Numbered from the stretch's first letter, positions 23,772-33,649 are shown. The stretch: 64,000 nucleotides of DNA from Bacillota bacterium (GCA_023416955.1 JAEZGM010000023.1:1-64000), one strand, 5' to 3'. Made by a program: numbers and translations. The notes: generated by a model not told the origin, from the letters alone.

Positions 23772-24863
23772 TTACTTACGATTGAAAATGGACATGATGT
23801 CCGTAAAATCTTCGTCGTCGATCGGGTTAGCACGGGAAGGCTGTTCCTTTACCGCTTCGCGCTTCGGTTGCTGCTCGGCTTTCTCCGTGGTAAAGCCGGG
23901 CTGATTGATAGAAGAAAACCCGGTGGCGATCACCGTTACACTGATTTCATCTTCCATATTCTCGTCGAACGCAGCACCCCAGATAATGTTCGCGTCTTCG
24001 TGCGCCTGCGCGGAAATCATTGCGGACGCGGTTTCGATTTCGTCCAGTCCAATATCGGGCGAAGAGGTAATGTTAATGATTACGCCCTTTGCGCCGTTAA
24101 TCGCCGTTTCAAGCAATGGGCTGGAAATCGCCATATTTGCCGCCGCTTCCGCTTTATCCTTGCCGCTGGCATGTCCCACGCCCATGTGCGCATATCCGGC
24201 GTCTTTCATAACTGCGGTTACGTCGGCAAAGTCCAGATTGACAAGACCGGGCAGTTTGATTAAGTCGGAGATACTCTGCACACCCTGACGAAGCACATCG
24301 TCGGCAATGGCGAATGCGTTCAAAAGGGTGATGCGCTGTTCATTGACCAGTTTCAAGCGCTCATTCGGAATTACAACTAAAGAATCCACATGCTCGCGCA
24401 GTGCGGAAATTCCGCTTTCAGCCTGCTCCATACGGCGGCGGCCTTCAAACTCAAAGGGCTTTGTTACAATACCGACCGTCAGCACACCCATGTCACGCGC
24501 GATTTCAGCTACAATCGGCGCCGCGCCGGTACCTGTGCCGCCGCCCATGCCCGCGGTAATAAACACCATATCGGTACCGCGAATCGCGGCGGCGAGGGCC
24601 TCGCGGCTCTCATCAGCAGCTTTCTGCCCCATTTCCGGCTTTGAACCCGCGCCTTTGCCGTGGGTGATCTTTTCACCGATCTGGATTTTCTGTGTCGCTT
24701 TGGAGCGGTAAAGCGCCTGTTTATCGGTGTTTACGCTGATAAATTCAACACCCTGTACACCCATTGTAACCATTCGGTCAATGGCGTTTCCGCCGCCGCC
24801 GCCGACGCCAATTACTTTTATCTGCACGATGTTGTCAAAATCATTGTCAATTTCGAAAGGCAT
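23772..24863 (-). CDS. ftsZ: Cell division GTPase FtsZ
   Basis: Tubulin homologue that forms the Z-ring at mid-cell. 363 residues with nucleotide loop VGGGGGNAIDRM near 20, tubulin signature GGGTGTGAAPIVAEIA near 106 and a C-terminal conserved peptide (DDEDFTDIMSIFNRK) for FtsA/SepF/ZapD-type partners, preceded by a short charged linker. The ATG at 24863 is preferred because AAGGGGG lies 9 bases upstream; the ATG at 24872 abuts it. It is the last gene of the dcw cluster. No ftsA precedes it, as is common in Clostridia. Confidence 0.97.
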   Translation of the reverse strand: MPFEIDNDFDNIVQIKVIGVGGGGGNAIDRMVTMGVQGVEFISVNTDKQALYRSKATQKIQIGEKITHGKGAGSKPEMGQKAADESREALAAAIRGTDMVFITAGMGGGTGTGAAPIVAEIARDMGVLTVGIVTKPFEFEGRRRMEQAESGISALREHVDSLVVIPNERLKLVNEQRITLLNAFAIADDVLRQGVQSISDLIKLPGLVNLDFADVTAVMKDAGYAHMGVGHASGKDKAEAAANMAISSPLLETAINGAKGVIINITSSPDIGLDEIETASAMISAQAHEDANIIWGAAFDENMEDEISVTVIATGFSSINQPGFTTEKAEQQPKREAVKEQPSRANPIDDEDFTDIMSIFNRK

Positions 24864-25030
24864 GTGCTGCATCCCCCTTGATTTATCCTTAATTTTATAA
24901 TTCTTTTCTGATTAAATGACCAACATTATTAATTTAACATGTTTTATGTAATTTTTCAATTATTTTATTTCATAAGTATAGTATACGGATTGCTCATTAA
25001 TATTCGTTATATGAAAATAGACAAGTGAAT

Positions 25031-25948
25031 TTATGAAGCGGCGCTTGATTCCGCGTTATAATTGGGGTCAAAGTACGCGTGTTCGTCTTCCGCGGAAGTT
25101 GACAGGTCGAGCACACCCTTTTCTGTATCTTTGATCTTACCGGAATCCAGAATACTTTTGCCAAAACGGATTTTTTTGTCAAGATCGGAAGCAAGTCCCA
25201 GATTCATGGTAATCCGATGATCGTAAACCACCGCGATCTCAAAAGATTTTGTCAGATTAATTTCCGTAACCTTTTCCAGTTTCGCTTCGGCAATCGCCGC
25301 TGTCAGGTTTTGAAAAGTACTTTGCTGAGAGGTATCCGCATACTCTATCTTTTTACCAACTTCCGCTTTCGAAAGCGGAATCCCTTTAACCAGGGTTTGA
25401 TTTTCCGGGGGCTTCGTCACAAGCTCCAGTACTTTTCCGGAAGCCCCGATGATGGCATATTGGTTCTTGTATGCCACAACACCGCTGACGGGTTCCTCCG
25501 TAACGGAAATCATCACCCTTGCCGGAAGATGCCTGCTAACCTTCACGCTGCCGATGTAGGGCAGCTTTTGCAGAACTTTCTTCTGCGCGGAGGAAGTGTC
25601 CGCCAAAAACAGGTTTTCCCCTTTTTTGATGCCGGTTGTCTGCGTAATTTCCTCCGCAGAGTAGCGGGAAGTACCCGAAACGCTGATTGTGTCAATTTTA
25701 AACAGTACTGTAAGCGAAAGCGCGGCGGCAGCGGCGATTACCGTAAGCAAAACGAAGGAATAAAACAGCACAAGTGCACGCCGCCGCCGCCTTCGCCGGG
25801 TTTCTGCCCGGCGCTGCGGGCTGGCGTACTTTGTGCTTTGCCGGGCTGCCGGCTTTCCCTGATTTGTGGAAACGGGCCGGTATTCCCCACTGCTTTTATC
25901 GTAAACACGCGCAACGCCGCCGTTTTTCTTTCTAACTTCCTTTGCCAT
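25031..25948 (-). CDS. divIB: Cell division protein DivIB/FtsQ
   Basis: 305 residues. A basic cytoplasmic N-terminus (RRAETRRRRRRRALVLFYSF) leads into one membrane helix (about 62-87), then a POTRA domain (FKIDTISVSGTSRYSAEEITQTTGI) and a beta domain outside. This architecture defines DivIB/FtsQ, the divisome component that bridges FtsL/FtsB to the septal synthase. A GGAGGAA site precedes the start. It lies between murA and ftsZ, the usual place. Confidence 0.93.
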   Translation of the reverse strand: MAKEVRKKNGGVARVYDKSSGEYRPVSTNQGKPAARQSTKYASPQRRAETRRRRRRRALVLFYSFVLLTVIAAAAALSLTVLFKIDTISVSGTSRYSAEEITQTTGIKKGENLFLADTSSAQKKVLQKLPYIGSVKVSRHLPARVMISVTEEPVSGVVAYKNQYAIIGASGKVLELVTKPPENQTLVKGIPLSKAEVGKKIEYADTSQQSTFQNLTAAIAEAKLEKVTEINLTKSFEIAVVYDHRITMNLGLASDLDKKIRFGKSILDSGKIKDTEKGVLDLSTSAEDEHAYFDPNYNAESSAAS

Positions 25949-25976
25949 TGTATAATTCCTCCGATTGCGTGCCGGG

Positions 25977-27230
25977 TCAGGTTCGGGTCACATGCGCTCC
26001 CAGCGAAGCCAGGCTGGCTTCCAGATTTTCATAGCCGCGGTCAAGATGCTTCAGCCCGGTAATTTCCGTCGTTCCCTCCGCCGCAAGGCCCGCGATCACC
26101 AGCGCCGCGCCGCCGCGCAGATCCGCCGCCTCAACCGGAGCGCCGGAAAGACGCGAAACTCCCTCGACAACAGCCACACGCCCCTCCACCTTGATATTGG
26201 CACCAAGACGAAGCAGTTCACCCACATGCTTGTAACGGTTTTCAAAAATATTCTCAACAAACATGCTGGTGCCCTCGGCAAGTGTGGTCATTGCCATGAT
26301 CGGTGCCTGCGCATCGGTCGGGAAACCCGGATAGGGCATTGTCCGAATGCTTTTGATCCGCTTCAGCCGTTTCGGCGAAACAATCCGAAGCTTTTCACCG
26401 CTGATTTCAATTTTACATCCCGATTCTTCAAATACGGGAAATACCGGAGCGAGATGATCAGCGATAATATTTCGAATTGTCAGCGTGCTGCCCGTAACGG
26501 CGGCAGCGGCAAGGTAGGTCGCGGCGGCTATGCGGTCGGGAATAACCTGATGCTCACAGCCGGAAAGGCGGCTGACGCCCTCAATGATAACCGTGCTTTC
26601 GCCCGCGCCTTGAATCTTCGCGCCACAGGCATTCAGAAAATCGGCCAAATCCCAAATTTCAGGTTCGCGCGCCGCATTGGTAACAATTGTGGTACCCTGC
26701 GCCCGCGCCGCCGCAATGATGATATTCTCCGTTGCGCCCACACTCGGAAAAGACAGATTAATATACGCGGAATGAATGCCGTTTGGAACGCTGCACTCCA
26801 GACAGCCATGATCCTCGTGGATGATGACCCCCATCTTTCGGAGCGCGTCAAGATGCAGGTCAATCGGGCGCGGGCCAAGCTCACAGCCACCGGGGAACGA
26901 CAAAACAGCCTCCCCCATGCTGCTGATAATCGCGCCCAGAAAGACAATAGAAGAACGCATTTCCCTCATCAGGGAGTCGGGAATATCACTCTGATTTTCT
27001 CCGCGCGGATCGATGTAGATATCGCTTCCGCTGCGGTCCGTGCGGCACCCCAAGTGGCGCAGAATCTTGAGGGACGTGTCCACATCCGACAGATTAGGGC
27101 AGTTATGTAAAACACATGGGCTGTCACACAAAAGAGCCGCTGCCATCAGCGGTAAAGTGCTGTTCTTTGCTCCGTGGACTGCAATTTCCCCCTCCAATTG
27201 GTTCGGTCCGTGAATAATCAGTTCTGACAT
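25977..27230 (-). CDS. murA: UDP-N-acetylglucosamine 1-carboxyvinyltransferase
   Basis: First committed step of peptidoglycan synthesis: transfers enolpyruvate from PEP to UDP-GlcNAc. 417 residues, full length. HGAKNSTLPLMAA near residue 18 supplies the Lys/Asn pair that contacts substrate. The catalytic Cys is in SFPGGCELGPRPIDLHL near residue 115, so the enzyme has the fosfomycin-sensitive Cys form. It lies downstream of murG in the dcw operon, as in many Clostridia where murA replaces or joins murB at this position. Confidence 0.96.
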   Translation of the reverse strand: MSELIIHGPNQLEGEIAVHGAKNSTLPLMAAALLCDSPCVLHNCPNLSDVDTSLKILRHLGCRTDRSGSDIYIDPRGENQSDIPDSLMREMRSSIVFLGAIISSMGEAVLSFPGGCELGPRPIDLHLDALRKMGVIIHEDHGCLECSVPNGIHSAYINLSFPSVGATENIIIAAARAQGTTIVTNAAREPEIWDLADFLNACGAKIQGAGESTVIIEGVSRLSGCEHQVIPDRIAAATYLAAAAVTGSTLTIRNIIADHLAPVFPVFEESGCKIEISGEKLRIVSPKRLKRIKSIRTMPYPGFPTDAQAPIMAMTTLAEGTSMFVENIFENRYKHVGELLRLGANIKVEGRVAVVEGVSRLSGAPVEAADLRGGAALVIAGLAAEGTTEITGLKHLDRGYENLEASLASLGAHVTRT

Positions 27231-27292
27231 AGAAGCACCCCCACATTTTCTAATATTATACTATGCGGGGTTTTTCATTGCTGTGATTGCTT

Positions 27293-28417
27293 TCATTTTG
27301 ACTCTGACAGAACGTCCTTCATAACCTGGTAAATGCGTTCATTCGCATCGGTAATTCCCATTTTTCTTGCGTTCGCGCCCAACTTTGTTACAGTGTCGCG
27401 GTCAGCGAAAAGCTCATCGACCTTGGCACAAAGCACGGCGCCGGTCAGGTCCTTTTCTTCTATCATCACCGCGGCATCGCGCGAAACAAGCGCCATGGCG
27501 TTATGATACTGATGATTTTCAGCCACATTCGGCGAGGGAATCAGAATGGAGGCCTTACCCTGTGCCTGGAGCTCGCTGAGCGTAATCGCGCCGGCACGGC
27601 AGATCACAAGATCGGCAGCCGCCAGACATTCCGGCATATTGTCAATATATTCGCGGATATCAAGATTGTGATGCTTTTGGGGATCATATCCCTTCTGCTT
27701 CAGCAAATCGGGCAGCCACTTTCCCCACTGCCCATAACCGTGAATATGCTGGAACCTCCCGCTTTTCGCGCTCTGCACCAGCAACTCGGCCATTGCTTCG
27801 TTGATCGTTCTGGCGCCAAGGCTGCCGCCGAACGAAAGAATGACCGGGCGCTCGTCCAAACCAAGCGATTTTCTTGCTGCCGCGTGCTGCGCACGAAGTA
27901 CAGCCGGACGAATCGGATTGCCGGTCAGAACACAGTTGGCCGATGCTTCAAGATATTTCTTTGCGTCTTCCACCGCAAGCATCGTGCGGTTCGCGTGCTT
28001 CGAAAGCATTTTGTTCGTTACACCGGGGAACGCGTTCTGTTCGTGAATCACACAGGGAATCCCCAATTTCATGGCTTCGCGGATTACCGGCCCCGCCACA
28101 TAGCCGCCCGTTCCCACGCAGATATCCGGTTTGAATTCACGCAGAATACTGCGCGACTCTTTTGTGGAAGTAAACACATGAACGACGGTCTTCACATTGC
28201 GTTTCAGGTTTTTCCAGCTTAATTTACGCTGAAAACCAGAAATGGTAATGCTTTTAAAATCAAAGCCCGCTGCCGGAACAAGCCGTTCCTCCATACCGCC
28301 CTTTGCACCGATGTAAAGAATCTGTGCATCGGGCTCGCGCTCGTGCAGGTATCCCGCGATGGCAAGTGCCGGGTTGATATGGCCTGCGGTGCCGCCGCCG
28401 GCAAATAAAACTCTCAT
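27293..28417 (-). CDS. murG: UDP-GlcNAc--lipid I N-acetylglucosaminyltransferase
   Basis: Adds GlcNAc to lipid I to make lipid II on the inner membrane face. 374 residues of GT28 fold with the N-terminal G loop GGGTAGHINPALAIA (7-21), a second glycine loop LSFGGSLGARTINEAM near 194 and the donor site ICRAGAITLSELQAQGKASILIP near 268. It lies between ftsW and murA. Confidence 0.96.
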   Translation of the reverse strand: MRVLFAGGGTAGHINPALAIAGYLHEREPDAQILYIGAKGGMEERLVPAAGFDFKSITISGFQRKLSWKNLKRNVKTVVHVFTSTKESRSILREFKPDICVGTGGYVAGPVIREAMKLGIPCVIHEQNAFPGVTNKMLSKHANRTMLAVEDAKKYLEASANCVLTGNPIRPAVLRAQHAAARKSLGLDERPVILSFGGSLGARTINEAMAELLVQSAKSGRFQHIHGYGQWGKWLPDLLKQKGYDPQKHHNLDIREYIDNMPECLAAADLVICRAGAITLSELQAQGKASILIPSPNVAENHQYHNAMALVSRDAAVMIEEKDLTGAVLCAKVDELFADRDTVTKLGANARKMGITDANERIYQVMKDVLSESK

Positions 28418-28493
28418 AATGATCCCTCTTTAATCTATGCTGTAAACATATCGGTTTTTATTGGAAATTATTTAGCTTTTCGCCTGATTCAGC

Positions 28494-29735
28494 CTAAGTT
28501 TTTTCGATTGAGGACGTTCGCGAAATAGAGAGCACAATGCCCATTTCCGCCAGAAGAATGACCAGCGACGTACCCCCATAGCTGAAAAACGGCAAACTAA
28601 TACCGGTATTCGGAATCGTGTTCGTTACAACCGCGATATTCAGAACCACCTGCAGTCCGACCTGCATCACGAGGCCGATACCGAGCAGCATACCGAATTT
28701 GTCCTTTGCTTTCAGCGAAATCGTGATGCCGCGCCAAACCAGCATAGCGAAAAGAATAATAATGATGAGCGCGCCGATAAATCCGAGCTCCTCGCAGACG
28801 ATGGCGAAAATAAAGTCATTCTGCGGTTCGGGAAGATACAGGTATTTCTGCCGTGACTGCCCAAGCCCCAAGCCGAGCAGCCCGCCGGAACCGATGGCGT
28901 ACAGTGACTGGCGCGTCTGCCAGGTATCCTCCATCAATGCTTTGCTCACGGTGCTGAAAGGGTCAAGCCAAGCCACGATACGGTCATTCGCATAGCTGAA
29001 TTTCTTGGCGAATAAAACAAGATATACGACAGCCGCTCCCACAGCGCCGCCCGCGACGCCAAACCAGCGCAGCCGCACACCGCCGATAAACAACATGATA
29101 AAGGCGAGAACAACTAAAATAACCGTCGCCGACACATGGGGTTCCAGGATCAGCAGTCCCGCTGTCGACCCCAAAATCAAAAGGTAGGGTAGTACTCCGT
29201 AGCGGAACGTGTCCATCCGGTGGAAATTCAGGGAAATCAAGTGCGCAAAGATCAGCACAATCGCAAATTTAGCGAGTTCTGAAGGCTGGAACTGCCCGAG
29301 AGGCCCAAGACTGATCCAGCGGTGCACGCCGTTGATCTTCGTAGTAAATAAAACAAGTACCATAAAAGCGTAAGAAATCAGCAACATCGGAATGGCCATC
29401 TTATGAAGATGGTGATAATCAAAATAAGAAATTGCAATCATTGCCGCAACACCCAGGACAGCGTTGATCAGCTGGCGGCTGATAAAATAGTAGCTGCTGC
29501 CATGCCGATATAAAGCATTTGCAAAGCTTGCGGAAAACATCATAACCAGTCCGATAATCACCAGCGTTAATACGAGAAATAGGAAAGGCAAATCCATTCC
29601 CGAACGCGCGGAAAACATGCGAAATTTTTTCCGTAGCCCCCGTTTTTTCGGGGGGCTCTTCTTATCTGCATTTCCCGCATTTGCCGGTTCACCGCGCACC
29701 GGGGCATTGCTCTGCCTGCCATTTGTATTAGCCAT
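28494..29735 (-). CDS. ftsW: SEDS peptidoglycan polymerase FtsW/SpoVE type
   Basis: Lipid II polymerase of the SEDS family, 413 residues with about ten membrane helices. After a basic, Pro/Gly-rich cytoplasmic leader of 45 residues come the conserved HRWISLGPLGQFQPSELAKFA segment and the extracellular-loop segments LPEPQNDFIFAIVCEELGFIG and NTGISLPFFSYGGTS. It sits in the dcw cluster beside spoVD and murG. Whether it serves vegetative division (FtsW), spore cortex (SpoVE) or both cannot be told from sequence. Confidence 0.93.
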   Translation of the reverse strand: MANTNGRQSNAPVRGEPANAGNADKKSPPKKRGLRKKFRMFSARSGMDLPFLFLVLTLVIIGLVMMFSASFANALYRHGSSYYFISRQLINAVLGVAAMIAISYFDYHHLHKMAIPMLLISYAFMVLVLFTTKINGVHRWISLGPLGQFQPSELAKFAIVLIFAHLISLNFHRMDTFRYGVLPYLLILGSTAGLLILEPHVSATVILVVLAFIMLFIGGVRLRWFGVAGGAVGAAVVYLVLFAKKFSYANDRIVAWLDPFSTVSKALMEDTWQTRQSLYAIGSGGLLGLGLGQSRQKYLYLPEPQNDFIFAIVCEELGFIGALIIIILFAMLVWRGITISLKAKDKFGMLLGIGLVMQVGLQVVLNIAVVTNTIPNTGISLPFFSYGGTSLVILLAEMGIVLSISRTSSIEKT

Positions 29736-29834
29736 TTTTTCCCCTCCTGAACGGCAAACGATACTCTTAATTAAAGCACATCACAGCAAAGTTTTTTGTC
29801 AGTTTTTGAACGGTATTAAACGTGACAATTGATA

Positions 29835-30833
29835 TTAAAGCACACTGGCGATTACCGCCGCACCGAACACCACTGTCACAAGGCTGAACGAAACACAGAT
29901 TTTGACCTCGCTCCAGCCGCACATTTCAAAATGATGATGAATCGGACTCATTTTGAACAGGCGTTTTCCGTGGGTCGCCTTAAAATATGTCACCTGCAGC
30001 ACGACGGAAAGGATTTCGCAAATATAAACAATACCGAGCGGCACAAGCAGGATTGGCATATTGATACCGAAGCCGAGCGCACAGACCATACCGCCGAGGA
30101 ACAGGGAACCGGTATCCCCCATAAAAACCTTTGCCGGGTTAAAGTTCCAAATCAAAAATCCCAGGCATCCGCCCGCCGTTGCCGCTGCAACAATATCCAT
30201 CCCGTTGACGCTGAGGATACCCGCCAGCAGCAGGAAAAACAACGCGACGAAAAAAGTAACCGATCCGTTCAGGCCGTCGATACCGTCGGTAAAATTGACC
30301 GCATTGACCATGGCGACAATGCCCAGAAAAGCAATAATCCAGTACCAGATACCGAGATTTACACCGCCGACAAACGGAACCATCGTGGTTGTACCCGCGC
30401 CGGCCAAATACAGGGAATACAGGTAAGCGCCGGCCACTAAAAACTGCAAAACAAGCTTTTGCTTCACATTTAAACCAAGATTGCGCTTTTTCACGACCTT
30501 GATATAGTCGTCAAAGAACCCGATTGCGCCAAAGCCCAGCGCCATCAGCAAACCGCCGATCAGCTTTGTGCGCATCAGTGTATCCAACGCGCTTTGATTG
30601 GACGCAGCAAAATAAATGGGCAGACAGACCGCACTGGCTACAAAAATGCCAATGATGAACATAAATCCGCCCATAGTCGGTGTGCCGCTCTTTTTCTGAT
30701 GCCATTTCGGCCCGACTTCCCTGATTGTCTGCCCAAAATTAATTTTGTGCAGATACGGCACCATCCATTTACCCAGAAGCGCCGTAACGCCAAAGGAAAT
30801 AACCGCCGCCGCCAGCGTCCAAATTGAATTCAT
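29835..30833 (-). CDS. mraY: Phospho-N-acetylmuramoyl-pentapeptide transferase
   Basis: Makes lipid I by moving phospho-MurNAc-pentapeptide to undecaprenyl phosphate. 332 residues with ten membrane helices; GFFDDYIKVVKKRN near 105 and NFTDGIDGLNGSV near 190 carry the catalytic aspartates, and the C-terminal FKMSPIHHHFEMCGWSE loop is diagnostic. The ATG at 30833 follows AGGTGGAG; the longer reading starts with GTG inside that site. It is separated from the upstream Mur-like gene by a strong hairpin. Confidence 0.95.
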   Translation of the reverse strand: MNSIWTLAAAVISFGVTALLGKWMVPYLHKINFGQTIREVGPKWHQKKSGTPTMGGFMFIIGIFVASAVCLPIYFAASNQSALDTLMRTKLIGGLLMALGFGAIGFFDDYIKVVKKRNLGLNVKQKLVLQFLVAGAYLYSLYLAGAGTTTMVPFVGGVNLGIWYWIIAFLGIVAMVNAVNFTDGIDGLNGSVTFFVALFFLLLAGILSVNGMDIVAAATAGGCLGFLIWNFNPAKVFMGDTGSLFLGGMVCALGFGINMPILLVPLGIVYICEILSVVLQVTYFKATHGKRLFKMSPIHHHFEMCGWSEVKICVSFSLVTVVFGAAVIASVL

Positions 30834-30860
30834 ATGTTCTGACTCCACCTTTTCTGATTT

Positions 30861-30882
30861 TGCGCCGGAATTTTCCGGCGCA
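30861..30882. other. Perfect hairpin inside the dcw operon
   Basis: TGCGCCGGAA and TTCCGGCGCA form a 10-base stem with a 2-base centre between the Mur-like gene and mraY. No T-run follows on the minus strand, so it is more likely an RNA processing or stability element than a terminator. Confidence 0.5.
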
Positions 30883-30909
30883 TTTCACATCATTATAGCA
30901 CAATGATCC

Positions 30910-31410
30910 TCAGTTTTTAACCCCTGTAAAGTCCATCCGGTTCAATGCGTCCAGCGTTTCTGCAAAGGGTACGCCCGCCGCGCAGGCTGCCGCGGCAGCG
31001 GCAAGGCTCTCTTTCGCCCATTGCGCGCCGCCTGTCATCAGCTTGACACGGCCAATCACCCCTACCACGACCAATTCGAAGGCCAGGCAATTTTCCTGTG
31101 TAAGGCGAATGTTGCGCGCCGTAAAATCGGCACTGTCACTCGAAAGAGAATATGTCACTGGGGAAAGCGCAGAAAGCGCGGAATTGTTCACGGTTTCAAA
31201 TTCGGCCACACAGATTTCAAATTCTGCCGCATGATCGGGAATCACCCCGTCACAAAGCAGCAGTACAGTAGGCTGCTCATCCGGAAGCTTGGCTTCCCCC
31301 ACGCGTGCGGCGCGAAAATGAGCGCGGCCGCTCAGGCGGAATATTTCCTGCAGAATAGAGATAGTATGCCCGCTTTTATCACTGACAGCAATCAATTTTC
31401 CTGAATGCAT
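30910..31410 (-). CDS. Mur-ligase-like remnant protein in the murE/murF position
   Basis: About 166 residues. The C-terminal two thirds read like the end of a Mur ligase central domain: SSDSADFTARNIRLTQENC, FELVVVGVIGRVKL, then AKESLAAAAAACAAGVPFAETLDALN, closely matching the ...NALAAAAAALALGVPLEEI... segment of MurF/MurE. The ATP loop (GTxGKT), the upstream half of the central domain and the C-terminal Rossmann domain are all absent. An AGAGGG site precedes ATG 31410. It sits between spoVD and mraY, exactly where murE and murF normally lie. It is either a decayed ligase or a small repurposed protein. Confidence 0.7.
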   Translation of the reverse strand: MHSGKLIAVSDKSGHTISILQEIFRLSGRAHFRAARVGEAKLPDEQPTVLLLCDGVIPDHAAEFEICVAEFETVNNSALSALSPVTYSLSSDSADFTARNIRLTQENCLAFELVVVGVIGRVKLMTGGAQWAKESLAAAAAACAAGVPFAETLDALNRMDFTGVKN

Positions 31411-31432
31411 AAACGCCCTCTTTCCTCTTGCG

Positions 31433-33649
31433 TTATCCCACCTGATCCGGTTCGATGAATCCAACCGTAACCACCGTACCCGGCGCAACCTTTGTGCCCG
31501 CAGCAATACTCTGCGAGTTGGAAATCGGATTCGTGCCGGTCAGTGCGGCGCCGGTAATGCTGATATTGATACCCGCATTCGAAGCGGCTTTGTTTGTGTT
31601 GGCGAGCGTCATACCGGTCAGGTTTGGTACCGTCACATCGGTTGACGAACCGGAATCATCCGTAAACAGCACCACGGTGCCATTCTGTGGAATGCTCTTG
31701 CCCGGTTCCGGAACCTGCGAAATGATGGTCTTTCCGTTGCCGTAGACCTTCGGTACGAGTTTGCTCTTTGTCAGCGCATTTTTGGCGTCAGCAACCGATT
31801 TGCTGATTACATCCGGCGTACTGGTGTCGAGCTTCTCCAGCTCCGTCGGCGTATATTTGCGCTGTACGCCGAGGTAGGGCAGAATTTCTTCCATTGTCTT
31901 TGCGAAGGTAGGCCCGGCGACGGCACTGCCGTAGTAGCTGTCGCCGTGCGGCTCGTCATAATAAACCAACATGATGATCTGCGGGTCGTCAGCCGGGGCA
32001 AAGCCGCAGTAGGAAGCGATGTACTCATCTTTACCGGTCTTAACCTTGACTTCCGTCTTCTGAGAAGTACCCGTTTTACCGCCCACACGGTAGCCGGGCA
32101 GGTAACCGTTCTTCGCTGTACCGGTCGTCGCGTTTTGCTGCAGAATCGCAGCCATACGTTTGGAAGTATCGTTGGAAATCACCTGACGCTTCGGCGTCGT
32201 ATCGGTTGTTTTTACGATATTCCCGCTGTCGTCCAGTATCTGTGCGACCACATGCGGCTGCACGATGTAGCCGCCGTTCACAACCGCGGCCACCGCGGTA
32301 ACCATCTGAATCGGCGTGACACTGTTCGTCTGCCCGAAAGCGGCGACCGAGAGGTCGAGTATGCTCATGTTATTTGCTGTATAATACTGGCTGCGCCCTT
32401 CACCCGGCAGGTCGATTCCCGTCTTCTGGGTAAGCCCGAACGCGTCGAAATATTTGAAGAAGCGGTCGGCGCCCAGTTTTTGCCCGACCTGCATGAACAC
32501 AACATTACTGGAATTGCAGATTCCCTGTGCAAAAGTCAAATGGCCAAACCCGCCGTGCTTCCAGTCATGGACGACCTGCCCGCTGATTGTCAGGGAGTCA
32601 GGGCAGTTAAACGGGGTATTTTCCGTTACAAGTCCCTCTTCCATGGCGGCCGAACCGGTGATTGTTTTAAAAACGGAACCGGGGTGATATGTATCGCCTA
32701 CCATCTTATTGCGCCACTGTTTATCCTGCGCGGCACGAAGTTCTTTCGTCCGCTCCTCGCCCTGCGGCATCGACGCTACTTTGGCGGCTTCCGTCGGATC
32801 GGAAATCGCGAACGGATTATTCGGGTCAAAAGCGCCGGAGACTGCCATACCCAGAATGGCGCCGGTTTTCACATTCATGACAATTGCACCGCCGCGCTCG
32901 CCAACCTTATTCTTCTGAACACCCTCAGCAAGGTTTTCTTCCAGAAAATGCTGCACAACCTCGTCAATCGTCAGTACGAGGCTGTCGCCGTTTTTCGATT
33001 CCACCTTCTGCTCATACTGGAACGGCATATCGGTGCCGATGGCGTTTTTCGCTGTTACCAGCTTGCCGGAAACACCGGTCAATACGCTGTCATACTTCTG
33101 TTCCACCCCGGCAAGGCCCTGACTGTCGGAGCCGGTAAAGCCGAGCACGGTGGAAGCGAATGCACCGTACGGGTAATACCGCTTGTAATCCTCAAGCAGG
33201 CGGATTCCGCTCTCAATTTTATGATCGCTTTTAAATTTCAGGATTTCGTCCTTGACATCGGTCTCAACGCCGCGTTTCAACACGCTATAATAGCTTTTCT
33301 TCTTACTCTGCTCTAAAATTTTATCCTTGTCTATCCCAAGTATTTCAGAAAGGCCGGACGCGATAACATCGCGGTTCTTATCCGTAATAAACGCCGGTTC
33401 AAGAACGACCTGCCATACGGTGGCGCTCTTCGCCAGCGGTTTCATGTTTACGTCGTAAATGGTGCCGCGCTGGGCGCTGAGCGACGTCTCCTGCGTCTGG
33501 TTTTCCACCGCCATGGTATGCAGTTTTTCCCCGTCAACCAACTGCAGCCGGATCAAGCTGACAATGATCGCGCCAAAGCCAATCAAATTCAGCGCCACAA
33601 GCAGAAAAGTTGTGCGGCGCCACATACGGATTGTTGTACCTTTTGCCAT
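31433..33649 (-). CDS. Penicillin-binding protein 2 / SpoVD-type transpeptidase with PASTA domains
   Basis: Class B transpeptidase of 738 residues. One N-terminal membrane helix (TFLLVALNLIGFGAIIVSLI) is followed by a dimerisation domain (QRGTIYDVNMKPLA) and the penicillin-binding domain, with SVFK at about 325, SSN at about 380 and KTG at about 525. Two PASTA repeats occupy about 605-735 (IPQNGTVVLF, APGTVVTVGF). The ATG at 33649 follows GGAGG. Class and gene order match pbpB/spoVD. PASTA domains make SpoVD or PBP2B likely; sporulation versus division role cannot be decided. Confidence 0.92.
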   Translation of the reverse strand: MAKGTTIRMWRRTTFLLVALNLIGFGAIIVSLIRLQLVDGEKLHTMAVENQTQETSLSAQRGTIYDVNMKPLAKSATVWQVVLEPAFITDKNRDVIASGLSEILGIDKDKILEQSKKKSYYSVLKRGVETDVKDEILKFKSDHKIESGIRLLEDYKRYYPYGAFASTVLGFTGSDSQGLAGVEQKYDSVLTGVSGKLVTAKNAIGTDMPFQYEQKVESKNGDSLVLTIDEVVQHFLEENLAEGVQKNKVGERGGAIVMNVKTGAILGMAVSGAFDPNNPFAISDPTEAAKVASMPQGEERTKELRAAQDKQWRNKMVGDTYHPGSVFKTITGSAAMEEGLVTENTPFNCPDSLTISGQVVHDWKHGGFGHLTFAQGICNSSNVVFMQVGQKLGADRFFKYFDAFGLTQKTGIDLPGEGRSQYYTANNMSILDLSVAAFGQTNSVTPIQMVTAVAAVVNGGYIVQPHVVAQILDDSGNIVKTTDTTPKRQVISNDTSKRMAAILQQNATTGTAKNGYLPGYRVGGKTGTSQKTEVKVKTGKDEYIASYCGFAPADDPQIIMLVYYDEPHGDSYYGSAVAGPTFAKTMEEILPYLGVQRKYTPTELEKLDTSTPDVISKSVADAKNALTKSKLVPKVYGNGKTIISQVPEPGKSIPQNGTVVLFTDDSGSSTDVTVPNLTGMTLANTNKAASNAGINISITGAALTGTNPISNSQSIAAGTKVAPGTVVTVGFIEPDQVG

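Noticed and set aside
25965..27110. 381-residue plus-strand frame opposite murA
   Set aside because: Antisense shadow of full-length murA; it has no ribosome site and a low-complexity, Arg-rich product.
31946..33316. 456-residue plus-strand frame opposite the SpoVD-like gene
   Set aside because: Antisense shadow of a well-supported gene with all transpeptidase motifs; the long frame reflects codon usage.
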